Assembly: GCF_037546065.1 (NCBI RefSeq)
Contig: NZ_JAWMWG010000001.1
Coordinates: forward strand, 248,001-312,000
Source of the DNA: Holzapfeliella saturejae
GTDB taxonomy: Bacteria > Bacillota > Bacilli > Lactobacillales > Lactobacillaceae
DNA length: 64,000 bases
Reading direction: 5' to 3'
Of the stretch, positions 1 to 8,157 are shown one piece after another. A program made the position numbers and the translations under genes. Positions within the stretch are counted from its first letter, which is position 1, and the number at the start of each line of letters is the position of its first letter. The notes beneath the pieces are model-generated. The model saw only the letters and a program-made list of their open reading frames with translations, did not search any database and was not told the origin of the DNA.

Positions 1-29
1 ATCTCAGACTTAAGTCTGAGATTTTTTTA
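1..29 (+). terminator. intrinsic terminator of a gene left of the window
   Basis: A perfect 22-bp palindrome (arms ATCTCAGACTT/AAGTCTGAGAT) is followed by seven T. The T run lies to the right, so it serves rightward transcripts entering the window. It abuts the yidC stop codon and may also slow leftward transcripts. Confidence 0.8.
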
Positions 30-875
30 TTATTTTTTGTAAATTTTCTTTTTAGCTTTATTTATTTTACGACGACGATCACGTTCTTGTTGTTCTTTTT
101 CACGCATTTCACGTTGATATTTGAACGGATTTTGGAAAATAAATGTTTGTGCCAATTGGAACAAGTTTGAAGCTACCCAGTAAATAGTCAAAGCTGACGG
201 TAAATTCAACCCAACAATCAAAATCATGATTGCCGGTACGAAAGTCATAATCTTAGTTGTCGCATTACTATCAGGCTGTTGCATTGAACTAATATATGAA
301 GTAGCCAGTGTTAATAGTGCTGAAAGGATTGGCATGATAAAGTATGGATCTGCTTTTCCTAACTCCATCCATAAGAATCGACCCACTTGTAGTTCTGGCG
401 TTCTTAAAATTGAAGAATATAACGCCAGCAAGATAGGTAATTGCGGTAGCATTGGTAAACAACCCGAAATGGGATTAATTCCTTGTTCAGAGTACAATTT
501 TTGAGTTTCAACTTGAACTTGTCTTTGACTTTGAGCATCTTTACCTGGATATTTTTTCTTAATTTCATCCATTTGCGGTTTCAATTGTGACATTTTTTTC
601 ATATTACGCATTGAAATTACATTTAATGGTAATAAAATAATTTTCACAACGATAGTAAAGATAATAATCGCTAGTCCAGGATTATTGCCGACACTTTTTG
701 AAATCCAAATCAATAATTGAGACATGTTATATAAAATGTAACGATCCCAAAAGTTTGTGGTGTTTGGATCAATTGGCTGATTAGTAGATGAACAACCGGT
801 TAATACTAATGTGAACAACATCAACGTTGCCATCAGTAATATCTTTTTACGATGTTTCTTTATAAACTTAGTCAA
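30..875 (-). CDS. yidC: membrane protein insertase YidC/OxaA (SpoIIIJ-type lipoprotein)
   Basis: Inserts and folds integral membrane proteins, alone or with SecYEG. The 281 aa match the short Gram-positive form, which lacks the large periplasmic domain of proteobacteria. A lipoprotein signal ends in the lipobox LTGC (Cys28). The YidC core follows, with five hydrophobic segments, a charged cytoplasmic hairpin around residues 90-125 and a Lys-rich tail. The groove Arg of the family (IIVRLFLLPL in Bacillus SpoIIIJ) is a Lys here (IVVKIILLPL, about K78), a conservative change. It lies in the usual rpmH-rnpA-yidC order, 22 nt after rnpA, and is probably co-transcribed with it. Confidence 0.96.
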   Translation of the reverse strand: MTKFIKKHRKKILLMATLMLFTLVLTGCSSTNQPIDPNTTNFWDRYILYNMSQLLIWISKSVGNNPGLAIIIFTIVVKIILLPLNVISMRNMKKMSQLKPQMDEIKKKYPGKDAQSQRQVQVETQKLYSEQGINPISGCLPMLPQLPILLALYSSILRTPELQVGRFLWMELGKADPYFIMPILSALLTLATSYISSMQQPDSNATTKIMTFVPAIMILIVGLNLPSALTIYWVASNLFQLAQTFIFQNPFKYQREMREKEQQERDRRRKINKAKKKIYKK

Positions 876-897
876 TTCTATCTCCTTGAGTAAACAT

Positions 898-1242
898 TTA
901 TTTTTCTAAAATATGAGCAACTTTTAAAGCATGTCTTAGATTCTGTCTAACCTCTGCCATTGTAAAATCACGAATATATGGTCGAGCAATCACTAAAAAA
1001 TCCAATTCTTTTGGTAAGTCTTGTAACTCTTCAGTTAATGTTTGACGAATATAGCGTTTCAACCGATTTCTAACAACAGCATGATGACCCACTTTTTTTC
1101 CGACAGATATGCCAACTCTAAAATGCTTTTGATTAGGCTTAGACATCTGGTAAATAACAAAAGCTCGATTCGCACAAGAGTTTTTACCTTGATACACAGT
1201 CTGAAACTCTTGTTCTTTTTTTATACGATACTTTTTTCTCAT
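898..1242 (-). CDS. rnpA: ribonuclease P protein component
   Basis: Basic protein subunit of RNase P, which binds the catalytic RNA and helps process tRNA 5' leaders. The 114 aa are the normal length. The family signature RNRLKRYIRQ (RNR motif) is visible near residue 58, preceded by the GISVGKKVGHHAVV strand. The start has an upstream AAGGTGG. It is separated from rpmH by a hairpin with a U run, so its level can be set independently of L34. Confidence 0.97.
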   Translation of the reverse strand: MRKKYRIKKEQEFQTVYQGKNSCANRAFVIYQMSKPNQKHFRVGISVGKKVGHHAVVRNRLKRYIRQTLTEELQDLPKELDFLVIARPYIRDFTMAEVRQNLRHALKVAHILEK

Positions 1243-1266
1243 TTGAGTATTTCCACCTTATATAAC

Positions 1267-1294
1267 AAAAAAACCACTGAAGTTTATTCAGTGG
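1267..1294 (-). terminator. terminator/attenuator between rpmH and rnpA
   Basis: On the minus strand the stem CCACTGAA/TTCAGTGG with a 5-nt loop is followed by seven U. It lies directly behind the rpmH stop and ahead of rnpA, so it should end part of the transcription from the rpmH promoter. Confidence 0.75.
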
Positions 1295-1296
1295 CC

Positions 1297-1434
1297 TTAA
1301 GCAGATAATTCTTTTCTACCTTTACGACGGCGTCGTGCTAAAACTTTGCGGCCGTTCTTAGTACTCATACGTTTTCTAAAACCGTGAACACGTTGACGGT
1401 GACGTTTTTTAGGTTGGTAAGTTCTTTTTGACAT
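1297..1434 (-). CDS. rpmH: 50S ribosomal protein L34
   Basis: Small basic protein of the large ribosomal subunit. I translated 45 residues beginning MSKRTYQPKKRHRQRVHGFR and ending GRKELSA, with the invariant RMSTKNGRKVL core. A strong AGGAGG lies 8-12 nt upstream on the minus strand. It marks the left edge of the origin region, as in nearly all bacteria. Confidence 0.98.
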   Translation of the reverse strand: MSKRTYQPKKRHRQRVHGFRKRMSTKNGRKVLARRRRKGRKELSA

Positions 1435-1589
1435 GTTTTTGCACCTCCTAGTTGTTTCGAGTGCTTTCGACTGTTACGTCATTATTTTATAAATTACTGT
1501 AATGTATATAAGCACAATACTGTTAAATTTTAGCATATAAAAATAAATAAGTCTACTTTATTTCAAATTAACTCCACTTTATTATAGGT

Positions 1590-1866
1590 ACAATAATAGT
1601 GGATAACTATGTGGATAAAATAATTACTATTTTTCTCGTTTTTTTTATCCACAGATTAACTAACAGTTTTATCCACAAATAAAATATGACTATATTTTTT
1701 ATCCACAGGCTTAGATTGTTATTCTATAAATGTTTTTATCTGATATTTAGAAATTAAAAAATAATTCTTCTATTCTCTCTGACTTTATCCACAACCTCGT
1801 TATTAAAGTTATTCACACTTGTGTTTTTGTGGAAAAGTATTTTTTGACACTGTGGAAAAGTGCCTT
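1590..1866. other. oriC: oriC, left part: cluster of DnaA boxes upstream of dnaA
   Basis: The 494-base gap between rpmH and dnaA is AT-rich and holds clear DnaA boxes. TGTGGATAA or its complement TTATCCACA occurs at 1610-1618, 1645-1653, 1669-1677, 1699-1707 and 1785-1793. Near-matches lie at 1598-1606, 1809-1817 (TTATTCACA), 1828-1836 and 1851-1859 (TGTGGAAAA). Together with the boxes behind dnaA this forms a bipartite origin as in Bacillus subtilis. The orientation of boxes is mixed. Confidence 0.93.
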
Positions 1867-1871
1867 ATAAA
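1844..1871 (+). promoter_or_regulatory. dnaA promoter with internal DnaA box
   Basis: TTGACA at 1844-1849, a 16-bp spacer and TATAAA at 1866-1871. A DnaA-box-like TGTGGAAAA (1851-1859) lies between the two elements, which would allow DnaA to repress its own gene. The dnaA start is about 50 nt downstream. Confidence 0.75.
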
Positions 1872-1928
1872 ATGTTAAAATAATTTTTGCTATTACTTTT
1901 ATTTTTATAAGATTGGAGGAACAACTGA

Positions 1929-3323
1929 TTGTTTAACTTAAATAGTTTTTGGGAATATTTTACTAACGAGATGAAAAAACGTTATAACGAAGTGACTTAC
2001 AACGCTTGGTTTAGAAACACTCATCCCATTTCATTTGATGAAAACACTAAGCAAATGACAATTAGTGTTGAAACAGCTGTTAGTAAGGGCTACTGGGAAA
2101 AGAATCTGTCTTCTGACCTTATTCAAGAAGCCTATGGTTATGCCGATTTAGAGATATCACCTATCTTCTATGTTGAAAGTCAACAACAACCTGAAGCTCA
2201 ATCAACTACCTACGCATCAAAACAACAGCCTATTCAAACATCTAAAGAACGTCCTGAAACTAGTTCTAACGATACCCAGCATGCAAAATTAGCATCTGAT
2301 TTACGCCTAAATAATAAATATACATTCGATACCTTTGTTCAGGGAGAGGGCAACAAGTTAGCTGCGGGAGCTGCCATGGCTATTGCTGATAACCCTGGTG
2401 ATTTTTATAATCCACTCTTTATTTTTGGTGGCGTTGGTCTTGGAAAAACGCATTTAATGCAAGCTATTGCTCACCAAATGTTAAGAGAAGATCCTAATTG
2501 TCGCGTTGTTTACATTCAAAGTGAAACTTTTGTAAACGACTTAATTAATTCCATCAAAAATAATACGCAAGAAGCTTTTCGCCGTAAATATCGTAATGCT
2601 GACCTCTTCTTGGTGGACGATATTCAATTTTTTGCTAATAAACAAGGTATTCAAGAAGAATTTTTCCATACATTTGAAACGCTTTATAGTAATCAAAAAC
2701 AAATTGTTATGACAAGTGATCGCCTACCTAACGAAATCAAAAGTCTTTCTGAAAGGCTAAGCAACCGCTTTGCATGGGGATTACAGGTCGAAATTACACC
2801 ACCTGATTTTGAAACACGAATCGCGATTTTGAAGAAAAAAGCAGATGCTGAAAAAATTAAAATCAATGATGCAACGATTAGCTATATCGCTAAACAAGTT
2901 GATACTAACATTAGAAATCTTGAAGGTGCATTAGTTCGCGTACAAGCTCATGCGACAATTAAGCGTCAAGATATTAACCCTCAACTTGCTCAAGAAGCCT
3001 TACAGAATCTGAACTTAGTCCAACAATTTAGCAGTGTCACAATTGCAAAAATTCAAGAAGTCGTGGCTAACTATTATCAAGTTTCTACAAGTGATTTGAA
3101 AGGTAAAAAGCGAGTTAAAACAATCGTTCTTCCTCGTCAAATTGCCATGTATCTATCACGCAATATGACCGATAAGTCATTACCTAAAATTGGTCAAGAA
3201 TTTGGTGGTAAAGATCATACAACTGTGATGCATGCACACGAGCGAATTACAGAATTAGTTAAAATAGACTCTGATATTAAGAATCAAATTAACGATATTA
3301 CCCAAAAACTTACACACAACTAG
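1929..3323 (+). CDS. dnaA: chromosomal replication initiator protein DnaA
   Basis: Binds DnaA boxes and, as an ATP-bound helix, melts oriC and loads the replicative helicase. The 464 aa show the domain I WxxxF-type N-terminus, a Gln/Ser-rich linker (about 85-120), the AAA+ domain with Walker A GGVGLGKT near 166-174 and Walker B LFLVDDIQF, sensor motifs, and the C-terminal DNA-binding signature GGKDHTTVMHAHERI. The start codon is TTG: GGAGGA ends 7 nt upstream and no better in-frame start exists. oriC boxes lie on both sides, so initiator level and origin are linked. Confidence 0.98.
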   Translation: MFNLNSFWEYFTNEMKKRYNEVTYNAWFRNTHPISFDENTKQMTISVETAVSKGYWEKNLSSDLIQEAYGYADLEISPIFYVESQQQPEAQSTTYASKQQPIQTSKERPETSSNDTQHAKLASDLRLNNKYTFDTFVQGEGNKLAAGAAMAIADNPGDFYNPLFIFGGVGLGKTHLMQAIAHQMLREDPNCRVVYIQSETFVNDLINSIKNNTQEAFRRKYRNADLFLVDDIQFFANKQGIQEEFFHTFETLYSNQKQIVMTSDRLPNEIKSLSERLSNRFAWGLQVEITPPDFETRIAILKKKADAEKIKINDATISYIAKQVDTNIRNLEGALVRVQAHATIKRQDINPQLAQEALQNLNLVQQFSSVTIAKIQEVVANYYQVSTSDLKGKKRVKTIVLPRQIAMYLSRNMTDKSLPKIGQEFGGKDHTTVMHAHERITELVKIDSDIKNQINDITQKLTHN

Positions 3324-3342
3324 TGTGGAAAAACACCCTGAC

Positions 3343-3414
3343 TTATACACAGTTTATACACAGGTAAAATACTGATATAATCAACTATCAACATACTTAT
3401 TAACAGTATCCACA
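3343..3414. other. oriC: oriC, right part: DnaA boxes between dnaA and dnaN
   Basis: DnaA-box variants TTATACACA at 3343-3351 and 3354-3362, and GTATCCACA at 3406-3414, all on the same strand. The last box immediately precedes the DnaA-trio-like element and an AT-rich stretch. This is the side of dnaA where unwinding occurs in Bacillus-type origins. Confidence 0.85.
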
Positions 3415-3465
3415 GTACCTACTACTATTACTAACTATATATAAATATAAATTAAATAGAGAAAG
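3415..3465. other. DnaA-trio-like element and DNA unwinding element
   Basis: Directly after the DnaA box at 3406-3414 come a short GC-containing step (GTACC), a run of three-base units on the top strand (TACTACTATTACTAACTAT), which reads as TAG-type trinucleotides on the bottom strand, and then the AT-only stretch ATATAAATATAAATTAAATA. This box, GC cluster, trio and AT tract order is the arrangement described for the basal unwinding system of B. subtilis. Confidence 0.72.
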
Positions 3466-3477
3466 AGGATTTTTGAG

Positions 3478-4608
3478 ATGAAATTTACAATCGATCGTAA
3501 TAAATTTATTAATCATTTAAACCATGTTATGCGGGCTATTTCTTCTAAGACAACAATTCCTATTTTGACAGGAATTAAATTAGACTTATCTCAAGAAGGA
3601 TTAATTTTAACTGGAAGCAATTCAGACATTTCAATTAAATCAACTATGATTAAAGATAATGAACTACAAATACAAAGCGAAGGTAGCATTGTTTTACCTG
3701 CTAGATTCTTTAGTGAAATTGTTAAAAAATTACCTGAAGCAATCTTTACATTTGAAGTTAAAGAAAATTTACAAACAGTAATTAAATCAGGCAGTTCTGA
3801 ATTTTTAATTAATGGATTAGATGCAGACAACTACCCTCGTCTACCACAAGTATCAAAGGATCTTCAATTTGAATTAAATGGTAAAACTTTGCGTAACTTG
3901 ATTAATCAAACTAACTTTGCGGTATCAACGCAAGAAAGTCGTCCAATTTTAACTGGGGTTCATTTTGTTATTTCAAATGAACAAGTCAAAGCTGTTGCTA
4001 CTGACAGCCACCGTTTATCTCAACGTATTTTAAAAATTGAAAACGGTCCAGATACGATTTTAGATTTTATTATTCCAGGTAAAAGTCTAACTGAACTTTC
4101 AAGAATTTTAAGTGATGTGGATGATAATATTCAAATTCAAATGAGTGAAAACCAAATCTTGTTTACAATTGGTCACTTATCTTTTTATTCTCGTTTACTT
4201 GAAGGTACTTATCCTGAAACTGACCGTTTGTTGCCTGACAGTTCAACAACTGATATTACATTTAATAGTTCAAAAATCTTCAGTGCTTTAGAACGTGCTA
4301 GTCTGTTAACGCATGAAAGTCGTAACAATGTGGTTCGTTTAGTTATCAACCCGGAACTACATCAAGTTGTCCTTTATGGAAACTCTCCTGAAGTGGGTAA
4401 TGTAGAAGAAATTTTAAACGTTGAAACGTTAGTGGGAGAAAGCCTTGAAATTTCATTTAACCCAGATTACTTAAAATCGGCTCTCAGAGCTTTCAAGACA
4501 GATCAAATCACTATGAAATTCACACAACCGCTAAGACCCTTTACAGTTGTTCCAAAAGAAAATGATGGCCAATTCGTGCAATTAATTACGCCAGTTCGAA
4601 CATTTTAA
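3478..4608 (+). CDS. dnaN: DNA polymerase III beta subunit (sliding clamp)
   Basis: Forms the ring-shaped dimer that tethers DNA polymerase III and many repair proteins to DNA. The 376 aa are a standard length with three clamp folds. Recognisable stretches include GSNSDISIKS, ATDSHRLSQR and the C-terminal QLITPVRTF. AAAGAGG lies 12 nt upstream of the ATG. It is followed by its own terminator, which separates it from yaaA-recF. Confidence 0.98.
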   Translation: MKFTIDRNKFINHLNHVMRAISSKTTIPILTGIKLDLSQEGLILTGSNSDISIKSTMIKDNELQIQSEGSIVLPARFFSEIVKKLPEAIFTFEVKENLQTVIKSGSSEFLINGLDADNYPRLPQVSKDLQFELNGKTLRNLINQTNFAVSTQESRPILTGVHFVISNEQVKAVATDSHRLSQRILKIENGPDTILDFIIPGKSLTELSRILSDVDDNIQIQMSENQILFTIGHLSFYSRLLEGTYPETDRLLPDSSTTDITFNSSKIFSALERASLLTHESRNNVVRLVINPELHQVVLYGNSPEVGNVEEILNVETLVGESLEISFNPDYLKSALRAFKTDQITMKFTQPLRPFTVVPKENDGQFVQLITPVRTF

Positions 4609-4611
4609 AAA

Positions 4612-4640
4612 AAGACCACAAAATTGTGGTCTTTTTTTAT
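4612..4640 (+). terminator. terminator after dnaN
   Basis: Stem AAGACCACA/TGTGGTCTT with a 4-nt loop followed by seven T. Confidence 0.9.
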
Positions 4641-4810
4641 TTTCCAAATTTTCCCTATTCTCAGCGATTTTATATTTTTTGGGTAGTTTACAAAGTCAAA
4701 CGCTAAAATTTGTCAGAGATTAAAAATATCGGTTTTAAGTTTGTGCTTTACTCCAAAAAAACGTATAATAGATAGTGACAAACCGACTGTTTTTACGAAG
4801 ATTGGGGGAA

Positions 4811-5026
4811 ATGACAATTCAAGACTTAACAATTAAAGAGACCTATATAACATTGACTCAGGCATTAAAAGAATTAGGTTATATTTCAACAGGAGGGCAA
4901 GCCAAATGGTATTTGCAAGAGTTTCCTGTGAAATTAAACGATGAATTTGAAAATCGTCGTGGCAAAAAGTTATATCCAGGAGATATTGTCAATATTAATG
5001 GTGATTTAGTTCGAATTAAGAATTAG
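4811..5026 (+). CDS. yaaA: S4-domain RNA-binding protein YaaA (RlbA-like)
   Basis: Small S4-fold protein always found between dnaN and recF in Firmicutes, thought to bind RNA or the ribosome. The 71 aa from the ATG at 4811 match the usual length. The family core GGQAKWYLQE and ENRRGKKLYPGD is intact. The reading frame is open upstream to a GTG at 4775, which would add 12 residues with no homologous look. The G-rich GGGGGA lies only 2 nt before the chosen ATG, so the exact start is the weak point. It probably forms an operon with recF, gyrB and gyrA. Confidence 0.88.
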   Translation: MTIQDLTIKETYITLTQALKELGYISTGGQAKWYLQEFPVKLNDEFENRRGKKLYPGDIVNINGDLVRIKN

Positions 5027-5046
5027 GTTGTTTTGGAATAATCGCA

Positions 5047-6189
5047 ATGTACTTAAAACAATTAAACTTAACTAACTACCGTAACTACAAAGAATTAAAT
5101 GTTCAATTTTCGCCAACTATTAATATTTTTATTGGAAAAAATGCACAAGGTAAAACTAATTTACTGGAATCGATTTATTATTTAGCCTTTGCGAGGTCTC
5201 ATCGAACGAATAATGATCGTCAGTTAATTTATTTTGATTCACCTTTTGCCAAAGTTTCTTCCCGAATTTATAAAAGACAAACTTCCAACGTTTTGGAGTT
5301 AGTAACCGCCAATCGAGGTAAAAAAGCAAGTATCAACCATCTGGAACAAAAACGTTTATCTGCTTATATTGGGCAATTAAATGTGGTTTTGTTTTCTCCA
5401 GAAAACTTAAACTTGGTTAAGGGGTCACCCGCTCAACGCCGACGATTCATTGACTTAGAATTTGGTCAAATTGATAATCGTTATCTGACGTTACTAGCCC
5501 GCTATCAGCGATTGTTAAAGCAACGTAACACGTTTTTGAAGAAAATGAGTTATCAAAAAGAACCAGACTTTTTATATTTAGAAGTTTTAACACGTCAGTT
5601 GGTGGAAGTTGCGGCAACTGTGATTGAGTTGAGAATGAAGTATGTGGCTCATCTTGAAAAGTTAGCTCAAAGTATTCACTTTCAGATTAGTCAGCAAACC
5701 GAAAAGTTGTCCTTTAATTATCAAACTACAAATTACGATTTTAAACACAAAAACGACAAGCAATCAGTTGTCGATTTTTTAATTGAACAATTTTCAAAAG
5801 TTCAAAGTCGTGAAATCAAACTGGGGACAACACTGTTAGGTCCTCATCGTGATGATATTGTGTTTGAAATAAATGGGAAAGATTTACAGTCATTTGGCTC
5901 ACAAGGGCAGCAAAGAAGCTGTGTTTTGAGTTTAAAGTTGGCTGAAATCAAGTTAATTAAACAAGTAACCAAAGAAAGTCCAATATTACTGTTAGATGAT
6001 GTTTTGTCTGAACTAGACAGTAAACGACAAGCAGCCTTAATTGAGATTATTGACGAAGATATCCAAACTTTTATTACAACAACGGATTTAGCCAGTGTTT
6101 CAAAAGAACTCAAGCATCAACCGACTATTTTCGAAGTTAGTAATGGAAATTTAGTAAAAAAAGGAGTTAAAAATGACCCAAAACAATGA
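5047..6189 (+). CDS. recF: DNA replication and repair protein RecF
   Basis: SMC-like ATPase that, with RecO and RecR, loads RecA at gaps. The 380 aa hold Walker A GKNAQGKTN at about 30-38, the signature FGSQGQQRS and Walker B ILLLDDVLSELD. Its last codons overlap the gyrB start by 17 nt, implying translational coupling. The preceding yaaA stop is 20 nt upstream. Confidence 0.97.
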   Translation: MYLKQLNLTNYRNYKELNVQFSPTINIFIGKNAQGKTNLLESIYYLAFARSHRTNNDRQLIYFDSPFAKVSSRIYKRQTSNVLELVTANRGKKASINHLEQKRLSAYIGQLNVVLFSPENLNLVKGSPAQRRRFIDLEFGQIDNRYLTLLARYQRLLKQRNTFLKKMSYQKEPDFLYLEVLTRQLVEVAATVIELRMKYVAHLEKLAQSIHFQISQQTEKLSFNYQTTNYDFKHKNDKQSVVDFLIEQFSKVQSREIKLGTTLLGPHRDDIVFEINGKDLQSFGSQGQQRSCVLSLKLAEIKLIKQVTKESPILLLDDVLSELDSKRQAALIEIIDEDIQTFITTTDLASVSKELKHQPTIFEVSNGNLVKKGVKNDPKQ

Positions 6190-8143
6190 TGACCGCTTAA
6201 AGCAACAGCAAGTTGAAGCATTAGAAGAACGTGCTAAGTCTTATGACGCTAGTCAAATTCAAGTTCTTGGTGGACTTGAAGCTGTTAGAAAAAGACCCGG
6301 AATGTACATCGGATCAACTAGTTCACAAGGTTTACACCACTTAGTATGGGAAATAATCGACAACGGGATTGATGAAGCATTAGCTGGTTTTGCTGATGAA
6401 ATCAATGTTGAGATTGAACCTGATAATAGTGTGACCATTACTGATAACGGACGTGGAATTCCGGTTGATATTCAACAAAAAACAGGACGTCCAGCTCTTG
6501 AAACAGTTTTCACCATCTTACATGCCGGTGGTAAATTCGGCGGTGGCGGATATAAAGTTTCAGGAGGACTTCACGGGGTGGGGGCTTCTGTTGTCAATGC
6601 CTTGTCAACTGAACTTGATGTAACAGTTGTGCGTGATGGCAAGAAATATTATATCGATTTCACCAGTGGTAAAGTGAAAACACAAATGAAAGAAATGGGC
6701 GAAGTGCCAGAACATCGCCATGGAACACGTGTTCACTTTGTACCTGATTCATCTATTTTTACTGAAACGACAACTTTTGATAGTAAAGTCTTAACGACAC
6801 GTATTCGTGAGTTAGCCTTTTTAAATAAAGGGTTGAAACTAACTTATACTGACAAGCGAATCGAAAACCCTGAAACGCTAAGTTACCACTATGAAGGTGG
6901 AATTAGAAGTTATGTTGAATATTTAAATCAAAATAAAGAAGTGTTATTTGATACGCCAATTTATGTGGAAGCTGATCAAGACGACATTCAAGTTGAAGTT
7001 GCTTTACAATACACAGATGACTATCATACCAACTTGATGAGTTTTGCCAATAATATTCACACTTATGAAGGTGGAACACACGAAGCTGGATTTAAGTCAG
7101 CACTGACACGTGTTATCAACGACTATGCTAGAAAAACCGGTCTATTAAAAGATAACGATGCCAAGCTTTCAGGTGAAGATGTCCGTGAAGGGATGACAGC
7201 CGTTATCTCAATTAAACATCCAGACCCACAATTTGAAGGTCAAACGAAAACGAAATTGGGGAACTCAGATGCAAGAACGATTACTGAACGTCTTTTCTCT
7301 GAAATTTTTGCCAAATTCTTAATGGAAAATCCAACTGTTGGTCGTCGTATTGTCGAAAAAGGTCAACTAGCATCAAAAGCTCGAGTTGCAGCTAAACGTG
7401 CTCGTGAAGTAACCCGTAAAAAATCAGGTCTTGAAATCAGCAACTTACCAGGTAAGTTGGCCGATAACTCAAGTAAAGACCCTGAAATTTCTGAATTATT
7501 TATTGTTGAGGGTGATTCTGCTGGTGGTTCTGCAAAACAAGGCCGTTCACGCTTAACGCAAGCCATTTTGCCTATTCGAGGTAAAATTTTAAATGTTGAA
7601 AAAGCCAGCATGGATAAAATCTTAGCTAACGAAGAAATCAGAACATTATTTACAGCATTAGGAACTGGTTTTGGAGCTGACTTTGATGTATCAAAAGCTC
7701 GTTATCACAAGTTGATTATCATGACCGATGCCGACGTCGATGGGGCACACATTCGAATTCTGCTACTGACACTATTTTATCGCTACATGCGTCCAATGGT
7801 TGAAGCCGGATACGTTTATATCGCAAAACCACCATTGTACCAAGTTCGCCAAGGAAAAATGGTGAAATATGTTGATAGTGATGAAGAATTAAAAGAACTA
7901 CTTAGCACACTATCACCAAGTCCAAAACCTGTTGTTCAACGTTATAAAGGACTTGGAGAAATGGATGCTGAACAACTTTGGGAAACTACAATGAATCCTG
8001 AAAATCGTCGTTTAGATCGTGTTGATCCACAAGATGCTGTTGAAGCAGATAGTATCTTTACGATGTTGATGGGTGACAAAGTAGACTCAAGACGTCAGTT
8101 TATCGAAGACAATGCCAAGTATGTTGAAAACATTGACGTTTAA
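6173..8143 (+). CDS. gyrB: DNA gyrase subunit B
   Basis: ATPase subunit of gyrase, which introduces negative supercoils together with GyrA. The 656 aa have a GHKL ATPase domain (EIIDNGIDEA, DNGRGIP, GGLHGVGASVVNALS), the transducer domain and the TOPRIM region (EGDSAGGSAKQGR, DADVDGAHI). The quinolone and coumarin target motifs look ordinary. AAGGAG lies just upstream of the ATG inside recF. Confidence 0.98.
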   Translation: MTQNNDDRLKQQQVEALEERAKSYDASQIQVLGGLEAVRKRPGMYIGSTSSQGLHHLVWEIIDNGIDEALAGFADEINVEIEPDNSVTITDNGRGIPVDIQQKTGRPALETVFTILHAGGKFGGGGYKVSGGLHGVGASVVNALSTELDVTVVRDGKKYYIDFTSGKVKTQMKEMGEVPEHRHGTRVHFVPDSSIFTETTTFDSKVLTTRIRELAFLNKGLKLTYTDKRIENPETLSYHYEGGIRSYVEYLNQNKEVLFDTPIYVEADQDDIQVEVALQYTDDYHTNLMSFANNIHTYEGGTHEAGFKSALTRVINDYARKTGLLKDNDAKLSGEDVREGMTAVISIKHPDPQFEGQTKTKLGNSDARTITERLFSEIFAKFLMENPTVGRRIVEKGQLASKARVAAKRAREVTRKKSGLEISNLPGKLADNSSKDPEISELFIVEGDSAGGSAKQGRSRLTQAILPIRGKILNVEKASMDKILANEEIRTLFTALGTGFGADFDVSKARYHKLIIMTDADVDGAHIRILLLTLFYRYMRPMVEAGYVYIAKPPLYQVRQGKMVKYVDSDEELKELLSTLSPSPKPVVQRYKGLGEMDAEQLWETTMNPENRRLDRVDPQDAVEADSIFTMLMGDKVDSRRQFIEDNAKYVENIDV

Positions 8144-8157
8144 TCAGGAGGTCAAAA

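Noticed and set aside
4775..4810. GTG start extending yaaA by 12 residues
   Set aside because: The extension is not like YaaA proteins and has no ribosome site; the ATG at 4811 gives the family length.
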